From the NCBI RefSeq assembly GCF_965655635.1, contig NZ_CBFHHE010000020.1, forward strand, positions 1-38,751: DNA of 38,751 nucleotides, read 5' to 3'. Positions within the stretch are counted from its first letter, which is position 1. Each line of letters begins with the position of its first letter. The DNA comes from Nereida sp965655635 (GTDB lineage Bacteria; Pseudomonadota; Alphaproteobacteria; Rhodobacterales; Rhodobacteraceae). Below the pieces are notes generated by a model, which had not been told where the DNA came from, made no database searches, and worked only from the letters and a program-made list of their open reading frames with translations. The translations under genes and the position numbers were made by a program. Of this stretch, positions 1 to 6,405 are shown piece after piece.

Positions 1-895
1 TTCCTAGGGCATTACTTGCATGGGTTGCGTAACAACCATCTTCCTTGATGTAGAGTGGGAACAACCATTCACTCTCAGTGCGGCTGGCTGCAATCTCTAA
101 TGCTTTGAAAGCAGTAGGCGTAAGAGGAATTGATCGTTCTGATGATGGTGTCTTCAGTCTCCGTTTATCGTTTGGACGGATATGAAGGACTTGATCATGC
201 CAGTTGATGTCAGACTTTAGCAAGCCAACAACTTCTGCCAATCGGCATCCCGTCTCTCCTAGGATGGGGAACAACAATCGGACGTTACTCGATCCTTCAA
301 GTGCTTGTCGGTATCCACTGATAAGCTGGTCTGTTGTAAACGTCCCTCGCTTATTGCTGTCTTGTCCCTCCCCTTTGATGTGCAGCCTTGAGAACGGATT
401 ACGTCTATCCACGTCTAACTCTGAATAAGCATAGTTCAGAATGGCAGACATGCTGTTGATCCGCCTTCTGATCGTAGCTGTTTTATTACCCTTCTGTGTC
501 AGATGATGAACGAACAGCTTTGCATCTTCTCGTCTGTAGTCTCGGACTTCTCGGTCACCAGCCACAGACAGAAATGCAGAGAGGGCAAGCCGAGAAGGCC
601 TCTCGTTGATGTCTCGGAGGGAGAGATACTCCTCAGTGATCTGGGACAGTAGGTAAGACCTTGGCTTAAAGCCTTCTACAACAAGAGCCAGATCTACGGG
701 CTGGACTGCCCGCTTATCACGCCAAGAAGCTTCAAGAATAAAGCTAAGGCGCTGGGCGTAGGCATCGGCCTCATCAGGACAACGAGACAAGGCCTGACGA
801 ATGAAGGAACCATAGGCTTCAACTGCATGTTTAGGCACACGTCTATTATAGTAATAGGTGCCTGAACGACTGATTGTGTACTGAATATGTGACAC
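1..895 (-). CDS. Tyrosine recombinase / phage-type integrase (C-terminus off the left edge)
   Basis: Site-specific recombinase of the tyrosine family, expected to integrate and excise a mobile element. About 298 residues are visible and open to the window edge. The N-terminus (YTISRSGTYYYNRRVPK) resembles the short domain that opens many proteobacterial integrases; a SAM-like core-binding domain lies near residues 90-175. The catalytic domain starts with the box I arginine motif LGETGCRLAEVVGL, followed by LKTPSSERSIPL, where the catalytic lysine is expected. The HxxR box and the tyrosine lie beyond the edge. The start is the GTG at 895-893: an in-frame TAA sits three codons upstream and a GGAG lies 9 nt before the GTG. 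Arginine codons AGA, AGG and CGA are common here and rare in the neighbouring genes, which fits foreign origin. It is immediately downstream of tRNA-Leu and in the same orientation, the usual int position for an element integrated in a tRNA 3' end. Confidence 0.9.
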   Translation of the reverse strand, partial: MSHIQYTISRSGTYYYNRRVPKHAVEAYGSFIRQALSRCPDEADAYAQRLSFILEASWRDKRAVQPVDLALVVEGFKPRSYLLSQITEEYLSLRDINERPSRLALSAFLSVAGDREVRDYRREDAKLFVHHLTQKGNKTATIRRRINSMSAILNYAYSELDVDRRNPFSRLHIKGEGQDSNKRGTFTTDQLISGYRQALEGSSNVRLLFPILGETGCRLAEVVGLLKSDINWHDQVLHIRPNDKRRLKTPSSERSIPLTPTAFKALEIAASRTESEWLFPLYIKEDGCYATHASNALG

Positions 896-952
896 GATGA
901 ATTACTCCGATGAATTAAATCGAAGGAACTTCAACAAGTTATCTGAGAGTAA

Positions 953-995
953 TGGTGCGGTCGGGGGGACTCGAACCCCCACGAGTGTTACCTCA
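953..995. other. Probable attachment-site core (3' half of tRNA-Leu)
   Basis: Tyrosine integrases next to a tRNA 3' end normally recombine within the T-arm to 3' end of that tRNA. This placement is inferred from the int-tRNA arrangement; the matching direct repeat at the other end of the element lies outside the window, so exact core limits cannot be seen. Confidence 0.4.
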
Positions 996-1039
996 CAGCG
1001 ACCTCAACGCTGCGCGTCTACCAATTCCGCCACGACCGC
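953..1039 (-). tRNA. tRNA-Leu, anticodon GAG, CCA encoded
   Basis: A complete class II tRNA on the minus strand. The acceptor stem GCGGTCG pairs with CGACCGC, followed by discriminator A and an encoded CCA at 955-953. The anticodon stem is CAGCG/CGCTG with loop TTGAGGT, giving anticodon GAG. A long variable arm and the T-loop GGTTCGAGTCC are present. At 87 nt with CCA the length fits leucine tRNAs. The integrase gene begins 58 nt past its 3' end, so the 3' half is the likely attachment site. The tRNA sequence is intact, as expected when the element carries a copy of the tRNA 3' end. Confidence 0.97.
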
Positions 1040-1068
1040 ATATTCATGTGCTTGGTATGGGCGCGGCT

Positions 1069-1098
1069 TAGACAAACTGCGGCGGCCTTACAAGTCAA
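1069..1098 (-). promoter_or_regulatory. Possible sigma-70 promoter of tRNA-Leu
   Basis: On the minus strand a TTGACT (-35) is followed after 18 nt by TGTCTA (-10-like), about 30 nt upstream of the mature tRNA 5' end. The -35 is good and the -10 weak. The position is right for a tRNA promoter, but this is pattern matching only. Confidence 0.4.
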
Positions 1099-1210
1099 AA
1101 AATGCGCATCACTCATGACAATCTCAACATGGCCTGATATTGCCATGCAAAATTGCCGCTGCGGCATTGGATTGTCAGCAGGCAGGGACACCTAAGTTAG
1201 GAAATTCCAC

Positions 1211-1867
1211 ATGGTCGAATGGATTACCTCCACGTCTTTGGTCTCATATGACGCGGCTTGCGCTGAGATGGAGCGGCGCGTCGCAGGGATCATCAACGGC
1301 TCAATGAACGAGGCGATCTGGCTGCTTGAACACCCCCCTCTTTACACTGCGGGCACATCAGCGGACCCAAGCGATTTGACCGACCCAAACCGTTTTGACG
1401 TGTTTGAAAGTAAGCGCGGTGGGCAATACACTTATCACGGGCCGGGACAGCGGGTCATCTACACTATGCTAAATGTGAACAAACGGGGCCGTGATGTGCG
1501 TGCGTTTGTGCAATCTCTGGAAGCTTGGGTGATTGACGCATTAGGCGAGTTCAATGTGACCGGTCATATTCGCGAAGGCCGAGTTGGTGTTTGGGTTGAG
1601 CGGCCTGAAAAGCCGCTTGGCCCGAATGATGACATGACCGAAGACAAAGTGGCCGCAATTGGAATTCGCCTCCGCAAGTGGGTCAGCTTTCACGGCATCT
1701 CAATCAATGTTGAGCCGGATTTGTCCCATTTTGACGGTATTGTGCCCTGCGGAATTACAGATCACGGTGTTACATCGCTAGTGGATTTGGGCCTTCCTGT
1801 TACGATGGACGACCTCGACGTTGCCCTACGCAAAACGTTTGAGACGCATTTTCCCGCGATTATTTAA
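1211..1867 (+). CDS. lipB: Octanoyltransferase (lipoyl(octanoyl) transferase)
   Basis: Moves octanoate from octanoyl-ACP to lipoyl domains of E2 subunits and GcvH, the first step of de novo lipoylation in the cytoplasm. The 218-residue length is normal for the family. Visible hallmarks are RGGQYTYHGPGQ (about 69-80), the catalytic lysine K146 in EDKVAAIGIR, the HGISINV segment, and the catalytic cysteine C180 in GIVPCGI. An AGGA about 8 nt before the ATG supports the start. It is a single gene between the divergent tRNA-Leu and ctaD; lipA is not in the window. Identification is secure from motifs and full-length match to the family. Confidence 0.96.
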   Translation: MVEWITSTSLVSYDAACAEMERRVAGIINGSMNEAIWLLEHPPLYTAGTSADPSDLTDPNRFDVFESKRGGQYTYHGPGQRVIYTMLNVNKRGRDVRAFVQSLEAWVIDALGEFNVTGHIREGRVGVWVERPEKPLGPNDDMTEDKVAAIGIRLRKWVSFHGISINVEPDLSHFDGIVPCGITDHGVTSLVDLGLPVTMDDLDVALRKTFETHFPAII

Positions 1868-2044
1868 AAGAGAACAAGGCGCTGAAATCTCAACAACAAG
1901 CCGCTGCTACGGGTCAGATTTCCAACGTATACAATTGTTTACAATTCTAAACGGGCGGTAAAATCAGGCATTTAGATCATCCCAACTTGAATGACCTGCG
2001 CCATTTTAGCCCACATTTTACGGCGTATTAACATTGCTCTGATA

Positions 2045-2062
2045 GCGGCTGTGCCTTAGTAA
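2045..2062 (+). repeat. 18-bp leader motif, copy 1 (ctaD leader)
   Basis: GCGGCTGTGCCTTAGTAA lies 76 nt before the ctaD start. The same sequence with one change (C to G) occurs at 6379-6396, just before the glycosyltransferase gene. GCGTATT also precedes both copies, 15 nt upstream here and directly adjacent in copy 2. The function is unknown. Confidence 0.5.
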
Positions 2063-2074
2063 CAGGTCAGAATA

Positions 2075-2100
2075 CCCTCCACGAGTCGCTTCGTGGGGTG
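2075..2100 (+). promoter_or_regulatory. Leader hairpin upstream of ctaD
   Basis: CTCCACGA (2077-2084) pairs with TCGTGGGG (2091-2098) around a 6-nt loop: eight pairs including one G-T wobble. It ends 40 nt before the ctaD ATG and has no T-run, so it is not a terminator. It may be a 5' untranslated mRNA structure. The rest of the 270-base gap between lipB and ctaD shows no gene; AT-rich sequence around 1930-1950 may hold promoter elements that I cannot place. Confidence 0.4.
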
Positions 2101-2137
2101 CTATACATTGGGAACCAAAAAAACGGAGGCACCGGAC

Positions 2138-3814
2138 ATGGCAGACGCCGCCATTCATGGCTACGACGCTGAGCACGAAGACAACCGCGGGTTCTTTACC
2201 CGTTGGTTTATGTCTACAAACCACAAAGATATCGGCATTCTTTACCTATTTGCATCAGGTATCGTCGGTTTCATTTCCGTAGCATTTACAGTTTACATGC
2301 GCCTGGAGCTCATGGAACCTGGCGTGCAATACATGTGTCTTGAAGGCGCACGTTTCCTCGCATCCGAGGCAACTTGTACGCCAAACGGCCACCTTTGGAA
2401 CGTCATGATCACCTATCACGGTGTGTTGATGATGTTCTTTGTTGTTATCCCCGCCTTGTTTGGTGGTTTTGGTAACTACTTCATGCCATTGCAAATTGGC
2501 GCGCCGGACATGGCCTTCCCACGCTTGAACAATTTGTCATTCTGGTTGTTCATTGCAGGTACATCACTTGGCGTCGCATCAATGCTGGCACCAGGCGGTA
2601 ACGGCCAACTAGGCTCAGGTGTAGGTTGGGTCCTGTATCCACCGCTTTCAACATCAGAAGCCGGTATGTCGATGGACCTGGCAATCTTTGCCGTACACGT
2701 TTCCGGCGCATCATCGATCCTAGGTGCGATCAACATCATCACCACGTTCTTGAACATGCGTGCGCCAGGTATGACACTGCACAAAGCACCACTTTTTGCA
2801 TGGTCGATCTTTGTAACTGCATGGCTGATCCTTCTGGCACTTCCTGTGCTTGCAGGTGCGATCACAATGTTGCTGACAGACCGCAACTTTGGCACATCCT
2901 TCTTCCAGCCCGATGGCGGTGGCGACCCTGTTCTCTACCAGCACATCCTGTGGTTCTTCGGACACCCAGAAGTGTACATCATCATTCTGCCGGGCTTTGG
3001 TATCATCAGCCACATCATTGCAACATTCTCGCGCAAACCGATCTTTGGCTACCTGCCAATGGTCTACGCGATGGTCGCAATTGGTGTCTTAGGCTTCGTT
3101 GTGTGGGCGCACCACATGTACACAGTCGGCATGTCACTGTCGCAACAGTCATATTTCATGATGGCGACGATGGTGATCGCGGTACCAACCGGTGTGAAGA
3201 TATTTAGCTGGATTGCAACAATGTGGGGTGGCTCTGTTGAGTTCAAAACACCTATGCTTTGGGCGTTCGGCTTCTTGTTCCTCTTCACCGTCGGTGGCGT
3301 AACAGGCATCGTGTTGTCACAGGCCGGTGTAGACCGCGCTTACCATGACACATACTACGTGGTTGCTCACTTCCACTATGTGATGAGCCTTGGTGCCGTA
3401 TTCTGCATCTTCGCAGGTATCTATTTCTATCTGCCGAAAATGTCCGGCCGCATGTATCCCGAGTGGGCTGGTAAGCTGCACTTCTGGGCGATGTTCATCG
3501 GCGCAAACCTGACATTCTTCCCGCAGCACTTCTTGGGCCGTCAGGGTATGCCACGTCGTTACATCGACTACCCCGAAGCGTTCGCGACTTGGAACTATGT
3601 CTCTTCGATCGGTGCATTCCTGTCGTTTGGTTCGTTCCTCTTCTTCATCGTGGTTCTGTTCTACACATTGCTTGCAGGACGCCGCGTGACAGAAGCGAAC
3701 CCATGGAACGAATATGCAGATACGCTGGAGTGGACACTTCCATCACCACCCCCAGAGCATACGTTTGAGATTCTTCCAAAGCAAGAAGACTGGGACAAAG
3801 GCCACGCGCACTAA
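2138..3814 (+). CDS. ctaD: Cytochrome c oxidase subunit I (aa3 type)
   Basis: Catalytic subunit of the aa3-type terminal oxidase in the inner membrane: accepts electrons from cytochrome c via CuA on subunit II, reduces O2 and pumps protons. The product has 558 residues with about 12 membrane helices. Visible signatures are YHGVLMMFF (low-spin haem a region), WFFGHPEVYIIILPGFG (CuB histidine and the Glu of the proton path), VWAHHMYTVG (two CuB histidines) and DTYYVVAHFHYV (haem a/a3 ligands). The ATG at 2138 is chosen over an in-frame ATG at 2093 because GGAGG lies about 9 nt before it and the protein start MADAAIHG suits the family. Subunits II and III are not in the window. A strong terminator follows, so it is probably monocistronic. 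Confidence 0.97.
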   Translation: MADAAIHGYDAEHEDNRGFFTRWFMSTNHKDIGILYLFASGIVGFISVAFTVYMRLELMEPGVQYMCLEGARFLASEATCTPNGHLWNVMITYHGVLMMFFVVIPALFGGFGNYFMPLQIGAPDMAFPRLNNLSFWLFIAGTSLGVASMLAPGGNGQLGSGVGWVLYPPLSTSEAGMSMDLAIFAVHVSGASSILGAINIITTFLNMRAPGMTLHKAPLFAWSIFVTAWLILLALPVLAGAITMLLTDRNFGTSFFQPDGGGDPVLYQHILWFFGHPEVYIIILPGFGIISHIIATFSRKPIFGYLPMVYAMVAIGVLGFVVWAHHMYTVGMSLSQQSYFMMATMVIAVPTGVKIFSWIATMWGGSVEFKTPMLWAFGFLFLFTVGGVTGIVLSQAGVDRAYHDTYYVVAHFHYVMSLGAVFCIFAGIYFYLPKMSGRMYPEWAGKLHFWAMFIGANLTFFPQHFLGRQGMPRRYIDYPEAFATWNYVSSIGAFLSFGSFLFFIVVLFYTLLAGRRVTEANPWNEYADTLEWTLPSPPPEHTFEILPKQEDWDKGHAH

Positions 3815-3840
3815 GCGCTGCAACCTACGACTGAATAAGA

Positions 3841-3876
3841 AAGCCCTCGCCTTTTCGGCGGGGGCTTTTTCTTTTT
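3841..3876 (+). terminator. Rho-independent terminator of ctaD
   Basis: An 11-bp stem (3841-3851 with 3857-3867, one G-T pair), a 5-nt loop and a following run of T (TTTTTCTTTTT). It starts 26 nt after the ctaD stop codon. Confidence 0.93.
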
Positions 3877-4003
3877 GACCGGATGGTAGTCATCCATTCC
3901 GACCTGCGGTAAAACATACAGTGGAAAAGCAATCGTCAGCATTGCTAACTCGCAGGAGCAGCCTAGCTTCTAGGCAAGAATAGACACGCAAGCGACAGAC
4001 GAC

Positions 4004-4513
4004 ATGCCCTATCAAATTACCAACCAGAACCCTTGCACCATAACACTCTGGCCTCACCAATCGATGAACCCACAAGGCTTCGTTTGGTTCATCGGTATTA
4101 CAAGCAGCTTAATCTTTCTGCCCGCAATCGCCATTCTGGGAAGCCCCGTTGTCTGGGGTCTGCTGCCATTCTTTATCATCGCGCTCTGGGCAGTCTGGAG
4201 CGCAATCCGCCGCAACCAGAAAGACGCCGCGGTGCGCGAAACGCTAATAATTGATTGTGAAACAACTGCTTTGTCGCGGATCAACCCACGTACAGCTGCC
4301 CAAAGCTGGCAAGCAAATACCTACTGGGTCAGCGCACACATGCACACCAAGGCCGGACCCGTAGAAAACTATGTCACGCTGAAAGGCGCCAACCGCGAGG
4401 TAGAGCTTGGCGCCTTTTTATCTGCTGATGAGCGCGTCACACTCTATGATGATGTGCAACGCCTGCTCAAAGAACACCGTGAAGCGACCCCTAGCTACTC
4501 AGCTGATCCTTGA
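4004..4513 (+). CDS. DUF2244 family inner-membrane protein
   Basis: A 169-residue protein of the alphaproteobacterial DUF2244 family; biochemical function unknown. It has a short N-terminal segment rich in polar residues (NQNPCTITLWPHQSM), two hydrophobic helices at about residues 26-43 and 45-65, a basic RRNQKD turn and a roughly 100-residue soluble C-terminal domain. Its position just after ctaD recurs in related genomes to my knowledge and hints at a link with the oxidase, but it is separated from ctaD by a strong terminator and must have its own promoter. No clear Shine-Dalgarno is seen before the ATG. Its last 23 bases overlap the convergent yqeY gene. A perfect terminator-like hairpin lies inside the coding region. 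Confidence 0.8.
   Translation: MPYQITNQNPCTITLWPHQSMNPQGFVWFIGITSSLIFLPAIAILGSPVVWGLLPFFIIALWAVWSAIRRNQKDAAVRETLIIDCETTALSRINPRTAAQSWQANTYWVSAHMHTKAGPVENYVTLKGANREVELGAFLSADERVTLYDDVQRLLKEHREATPSYSADP
4382..4419 (+). terminator. Terminator-like hairpin inside the DUF2244 coding region
   Basis: A perfect 11-bp stem AAAGGCGCCAA/TTGGCGCCTTT (4382-4392 with 4407-4417) with a 14-nt loop, followed by T to 4419. It sits about 95 nt before the DUF2244 stop codon. On the minus strand the same hairpin lies about 70-110 nt beyond the yqeY stop and could end that transcript, though the T-run there is only three bases. Structure is seen; function is a guess. Confidence 0.4.
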
Positions 4514-4952
4514 CCATCGGACCCACACTGCCAAAGTCCATCTGGCCTGTATAGGCAGCTTTCAACGCTGCCATCACTTTACCCATATCGCGGATGCCCT
4601 CGGCCCCGGTCGCGCGAATGGCTTCTTGAACTGCGGCTGCGGTTTCGTCGGCATCAAGTTGCTTTGGCAAATAATCCTCGATGATCGCGATTTCCTGCAG
4701 CTCTTTCTCCGCAAGCTCCAGACGTCCGCCCTCTTCATAGGCTTTGGCACTTTCTTTGCGCTGCTTGACCATCTTGCCCAGAATAAACGTGATATCTGCA
4801 TCGCTCACAGAAACCACCTCATCAGATCCACGCGCAGCAATCTCACGATCTTTGATCGCAGCGTTCACCAACCGCAGCGTTGACAAGCGGGCAGTATCTT
4901 TCGCCTTCATCGCCTCTTTCAGCGCGGCAGAAATCTGTTCTTTCATTGTCAT
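4491..4952 (-). CDS. GatB/YqeY domain protein
   Basis: A 153-residue protein matching the YqeY family along its whole length. The domain resembles the C-terminal tRNA-binding tail of GatB, the subunit of Asp-tRNA(Asn)/Glu-tRNA(Gln) amidotransferase; the role of the free-standing form is not well defined. Recognisable segments are the N-terminal helix KEQISAALKEAMKAKD, LRLVNAAIKDREI, MVKQRKESAKAYEEGGR, and the C-terminal MGKVMAALKAAYTGQMDFG. Two start codons two codons apart (4952 and 4946) are equally plausible; an AGG lies about 8-10 nt upstream of the first. It is divergent from carA with about 200 bp between them, and its 3' end overlaps DUF2244 by 23 bp. Confidence 0.92.
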   Translation of the reverse strand: MTMKEQISAALKEAMKAKDTARLSTLRLVNAAIKDREIAARGSDEVVSVSDADITFILGKMVKQRKESAKAYEEGGRLELAEKELQEIAIIEDYLPKQLDADETAAAVQEAIRATGAEGIRDMGKVMAALKAAYTGQMDFGSVGPMVKDQLSS

Positions 4953-5090
4953 AGCAGGACCTAATATGTCAGTTAAGTTAAAGGACTAAGGTATAGGCGT
5001 AACAGCGTTACAACTCAAGCCCGACGGGTAACGCCCAAGTCATTGATAAATATATGTAATTATATATTCCCCCAATGCACAGACGGCCTG

Positions 5091-5119
5091 TTGACGCCCT
5101 TACGCCAAGTGCCTATGTT
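5091..5119 (+). promoter_or_regulatory. Sigma-70-like promoter of carA
   Basis: TTGACG (5091-5096), 17-nt spacer, TATGTT (5114-5119), placing a start of transcription about 30 nt before the carA ATG. The upstream AT-rich run around 5045-5068 could serve as an UP-like element or belong to the divergent yqeY promoter. Confidence 0.55.
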
Positions 5120-5155
5120 CCGCCAAGTTTGACCTGATGAACCGGAATCTGCGCC

Positions 5156-6319
5156 ATGACTGACACGTCGCACCCCACAGCTTGCCTCGCCCTTGCGGAT
5201 GGAACGTTGTTCTACGGATTTGGCTTCGGAGCAGAAGGCATCGTTGAAGCTGAACTTTGCTTCAATACGGCAATGACCGGCTACCAAGAAATCATGACAG
5301 ACCCGTCATACGCGGGTCAGATTGTTACTTTTACGTTTCCACACATTGGCAACACAGGCATCACACCAGAAGATGATGAGCATGCAGACCCAATCGCGGC
5401 TGGCATGGTGGTGAAGTGGGATCCGACAGACGCATCAAACTGGCGTTCAACGCAAGAGCTTGGCGAGTGGCTTAGCGCACGCAACCGCATGGGGCTGGGC
5501 GGCGTTGATACACGCGCCCTCACCCGTGCGATACGCAACCAAGGTGCACCACATGTGGCGATGGAATACCGCGCAGATGGAAAATTCAATATTGAAGCGC
5601 TGGTTGCAAAAGCCCGTGATTTCAAGGGTCTCGAAGGGCTTGACCTCGCAAAAGACGTTACATGTGCACAAAACTACACTTGGGACGAAATGCGTTGGGC
5701 TTGGCCAGATGGCCATGCAAAGCGCAGCGAAGCTGGCTTCAAAGTCGTCGCGCTTGATTTCGGCGCAAAACGTAACATCTTACGGTGCCTTGCGTCTGCG
5801 GGATGTGATGTAACTGTTCTACCTGCAACAGCGACAGCTGAAGAAGTTTTGGCACACAAACCCGACGGTGTGTTCCTGTCAAACGGTCCTGGCGATCCGG
5901 CTGCGACGGGTACTTACGCTGTACCAATGATCAAAGACGTTTTGAAGCAATCCAACATTCCGGTCTTTGGTATCTGTCTGGGTCATCAAATGTTGGCTCT
6001 CGCCCTTGGTGCACAAACTGTGAAAATGAACCACGGCCACCATGGCGCCAACCACCCCGTTAAGGATTTGGAGACCGGCAAAGTTGAGATCACCTCAATG
6101 AACCACGGCTTCACGGTTGATAGCCAAACGCTGCCCGAAGGTGTGGTTGAAACGCATGTTTCTTTGTTTGACGGGTCTAACTGTGGCATCCGTATGGCTG
6201 ATCGCCCAGTGTTCAGTGTGCAATACCACCCTGAGGCAAGCCCGGGTCCGATGGACAGTTATTACCTGTTTGAACGGTTTGTAGAGCACATGTCTGAGCA
6301 AGCAAAAACATCTGCTTGA
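5156..6319 (+). CDS. carA: Carbamoyl-phosphate synthase small (glutaminase) chain
   Basis: Hydrolyses glutamine and passes ammonia to CarB to make carbamoyl phosphate for pyrimidine and arginine synthesis. It has 387 residues, the normal length. The N-terminal CPSase small-chain domain contains CFNTAMTGYQEIMTDPSYAGQ (residues 35-55); the class I glutamine amidotransferase domain starts at about residue 195. The nucleophile is C274 in VFGICLGHQM, and the His-Glu pair is in QYHPEASPG near residue 362. The start ATG has a GGA about 11 nt upstream and a promoter match at 5091-5119. carB is not in the window, so the two subunit genes are unlinked here. The downstream gene has its own leader. Confidence 0.97.
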   Translation: MTDTSHPTACLALADGTLFYGFGFGAEGIVEAELCFNTAMTGYQEIMTDPSYAGQIVTFTFPHIGNTGITPEDDEHADPIAAGMVVKWDPTDASNWRSTQELGEWLSARNRMGLGGVDTRALTRAIRNQGAPHVAMEYRADGKFNIEALVAKARDFKGLEGLDLAKDVTCAQNYTWDEMRWAWPDGHAKRSEAGFKVVALDFGAKRNILRCLASAGCDVTVLPATATAEEVLAHKPDGVFLSNGPGDPAATGTYAVPMIKDVLKQSNIPVFGICLGHQMLALALGAQTVKMNHGHHGANHPVKDLETGKVEITSMNHGFTVDSQTLPEGVVETHVSLFDGSNCGIRMADRPVFSVQYHPEASPGPMDSYYLFERFVEHMSEQAKTSA

Positions 6320-6360
6320 ACGGCTTAGATTTAACTACTCTTTAAGGATCAGGCGCCATC

Positions 6361-6394
6361 ACTAACACGCAGCGTATTGCGGCTGTGCGTTAGT
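6361..6394 (+). promoter_or_regulatory. Strong hairpin directly upstream of the glycosyltransferase start
   Basis: ACTAACACGCAGC (6361-6373) pairs with GCTGTGCGTTAGT (6382-6394): twelve pairs including one G-U, with one A-C mismatch, around an 8-nt loop. The stem ends just before the purine-rich AAAGAG that serves as ribosome-binding site for the ATG at 6406. It could be an operator (interrupted palindrome) or an mRNA structure covering the ribosome site. It contains copy 2 of the 18-bp leader motif. Confidence 0.5.
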
Positions 6395-6396
6395 AA
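6379..6396 (+). repeat. 18-bp leader motif, copy 2
   Basis: GCGGCTGTGCGTTAGTAA, one mismatch from the copy at 2045-2062. Here it forms the right arm of the hairpin at 6361-6394, whereas the ctaD copy has no matching left arm. Confidence 0.5.
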
Positions 6397-6405
6397 AGAG
6401 TTGTC

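Noticed and set aside
204..428. Plus-strand frame across the integrase
   Set aside because: Antisense to a clear tyrosine recombinase with conserved motifs.
1930..1950. A possible FNR-type box in the ctaD leader (CAATTGTTTACAATT)
   Set aside because: It lacks the TTGAT-N4-ATCAA pattern; the similarity is only AT-richness.
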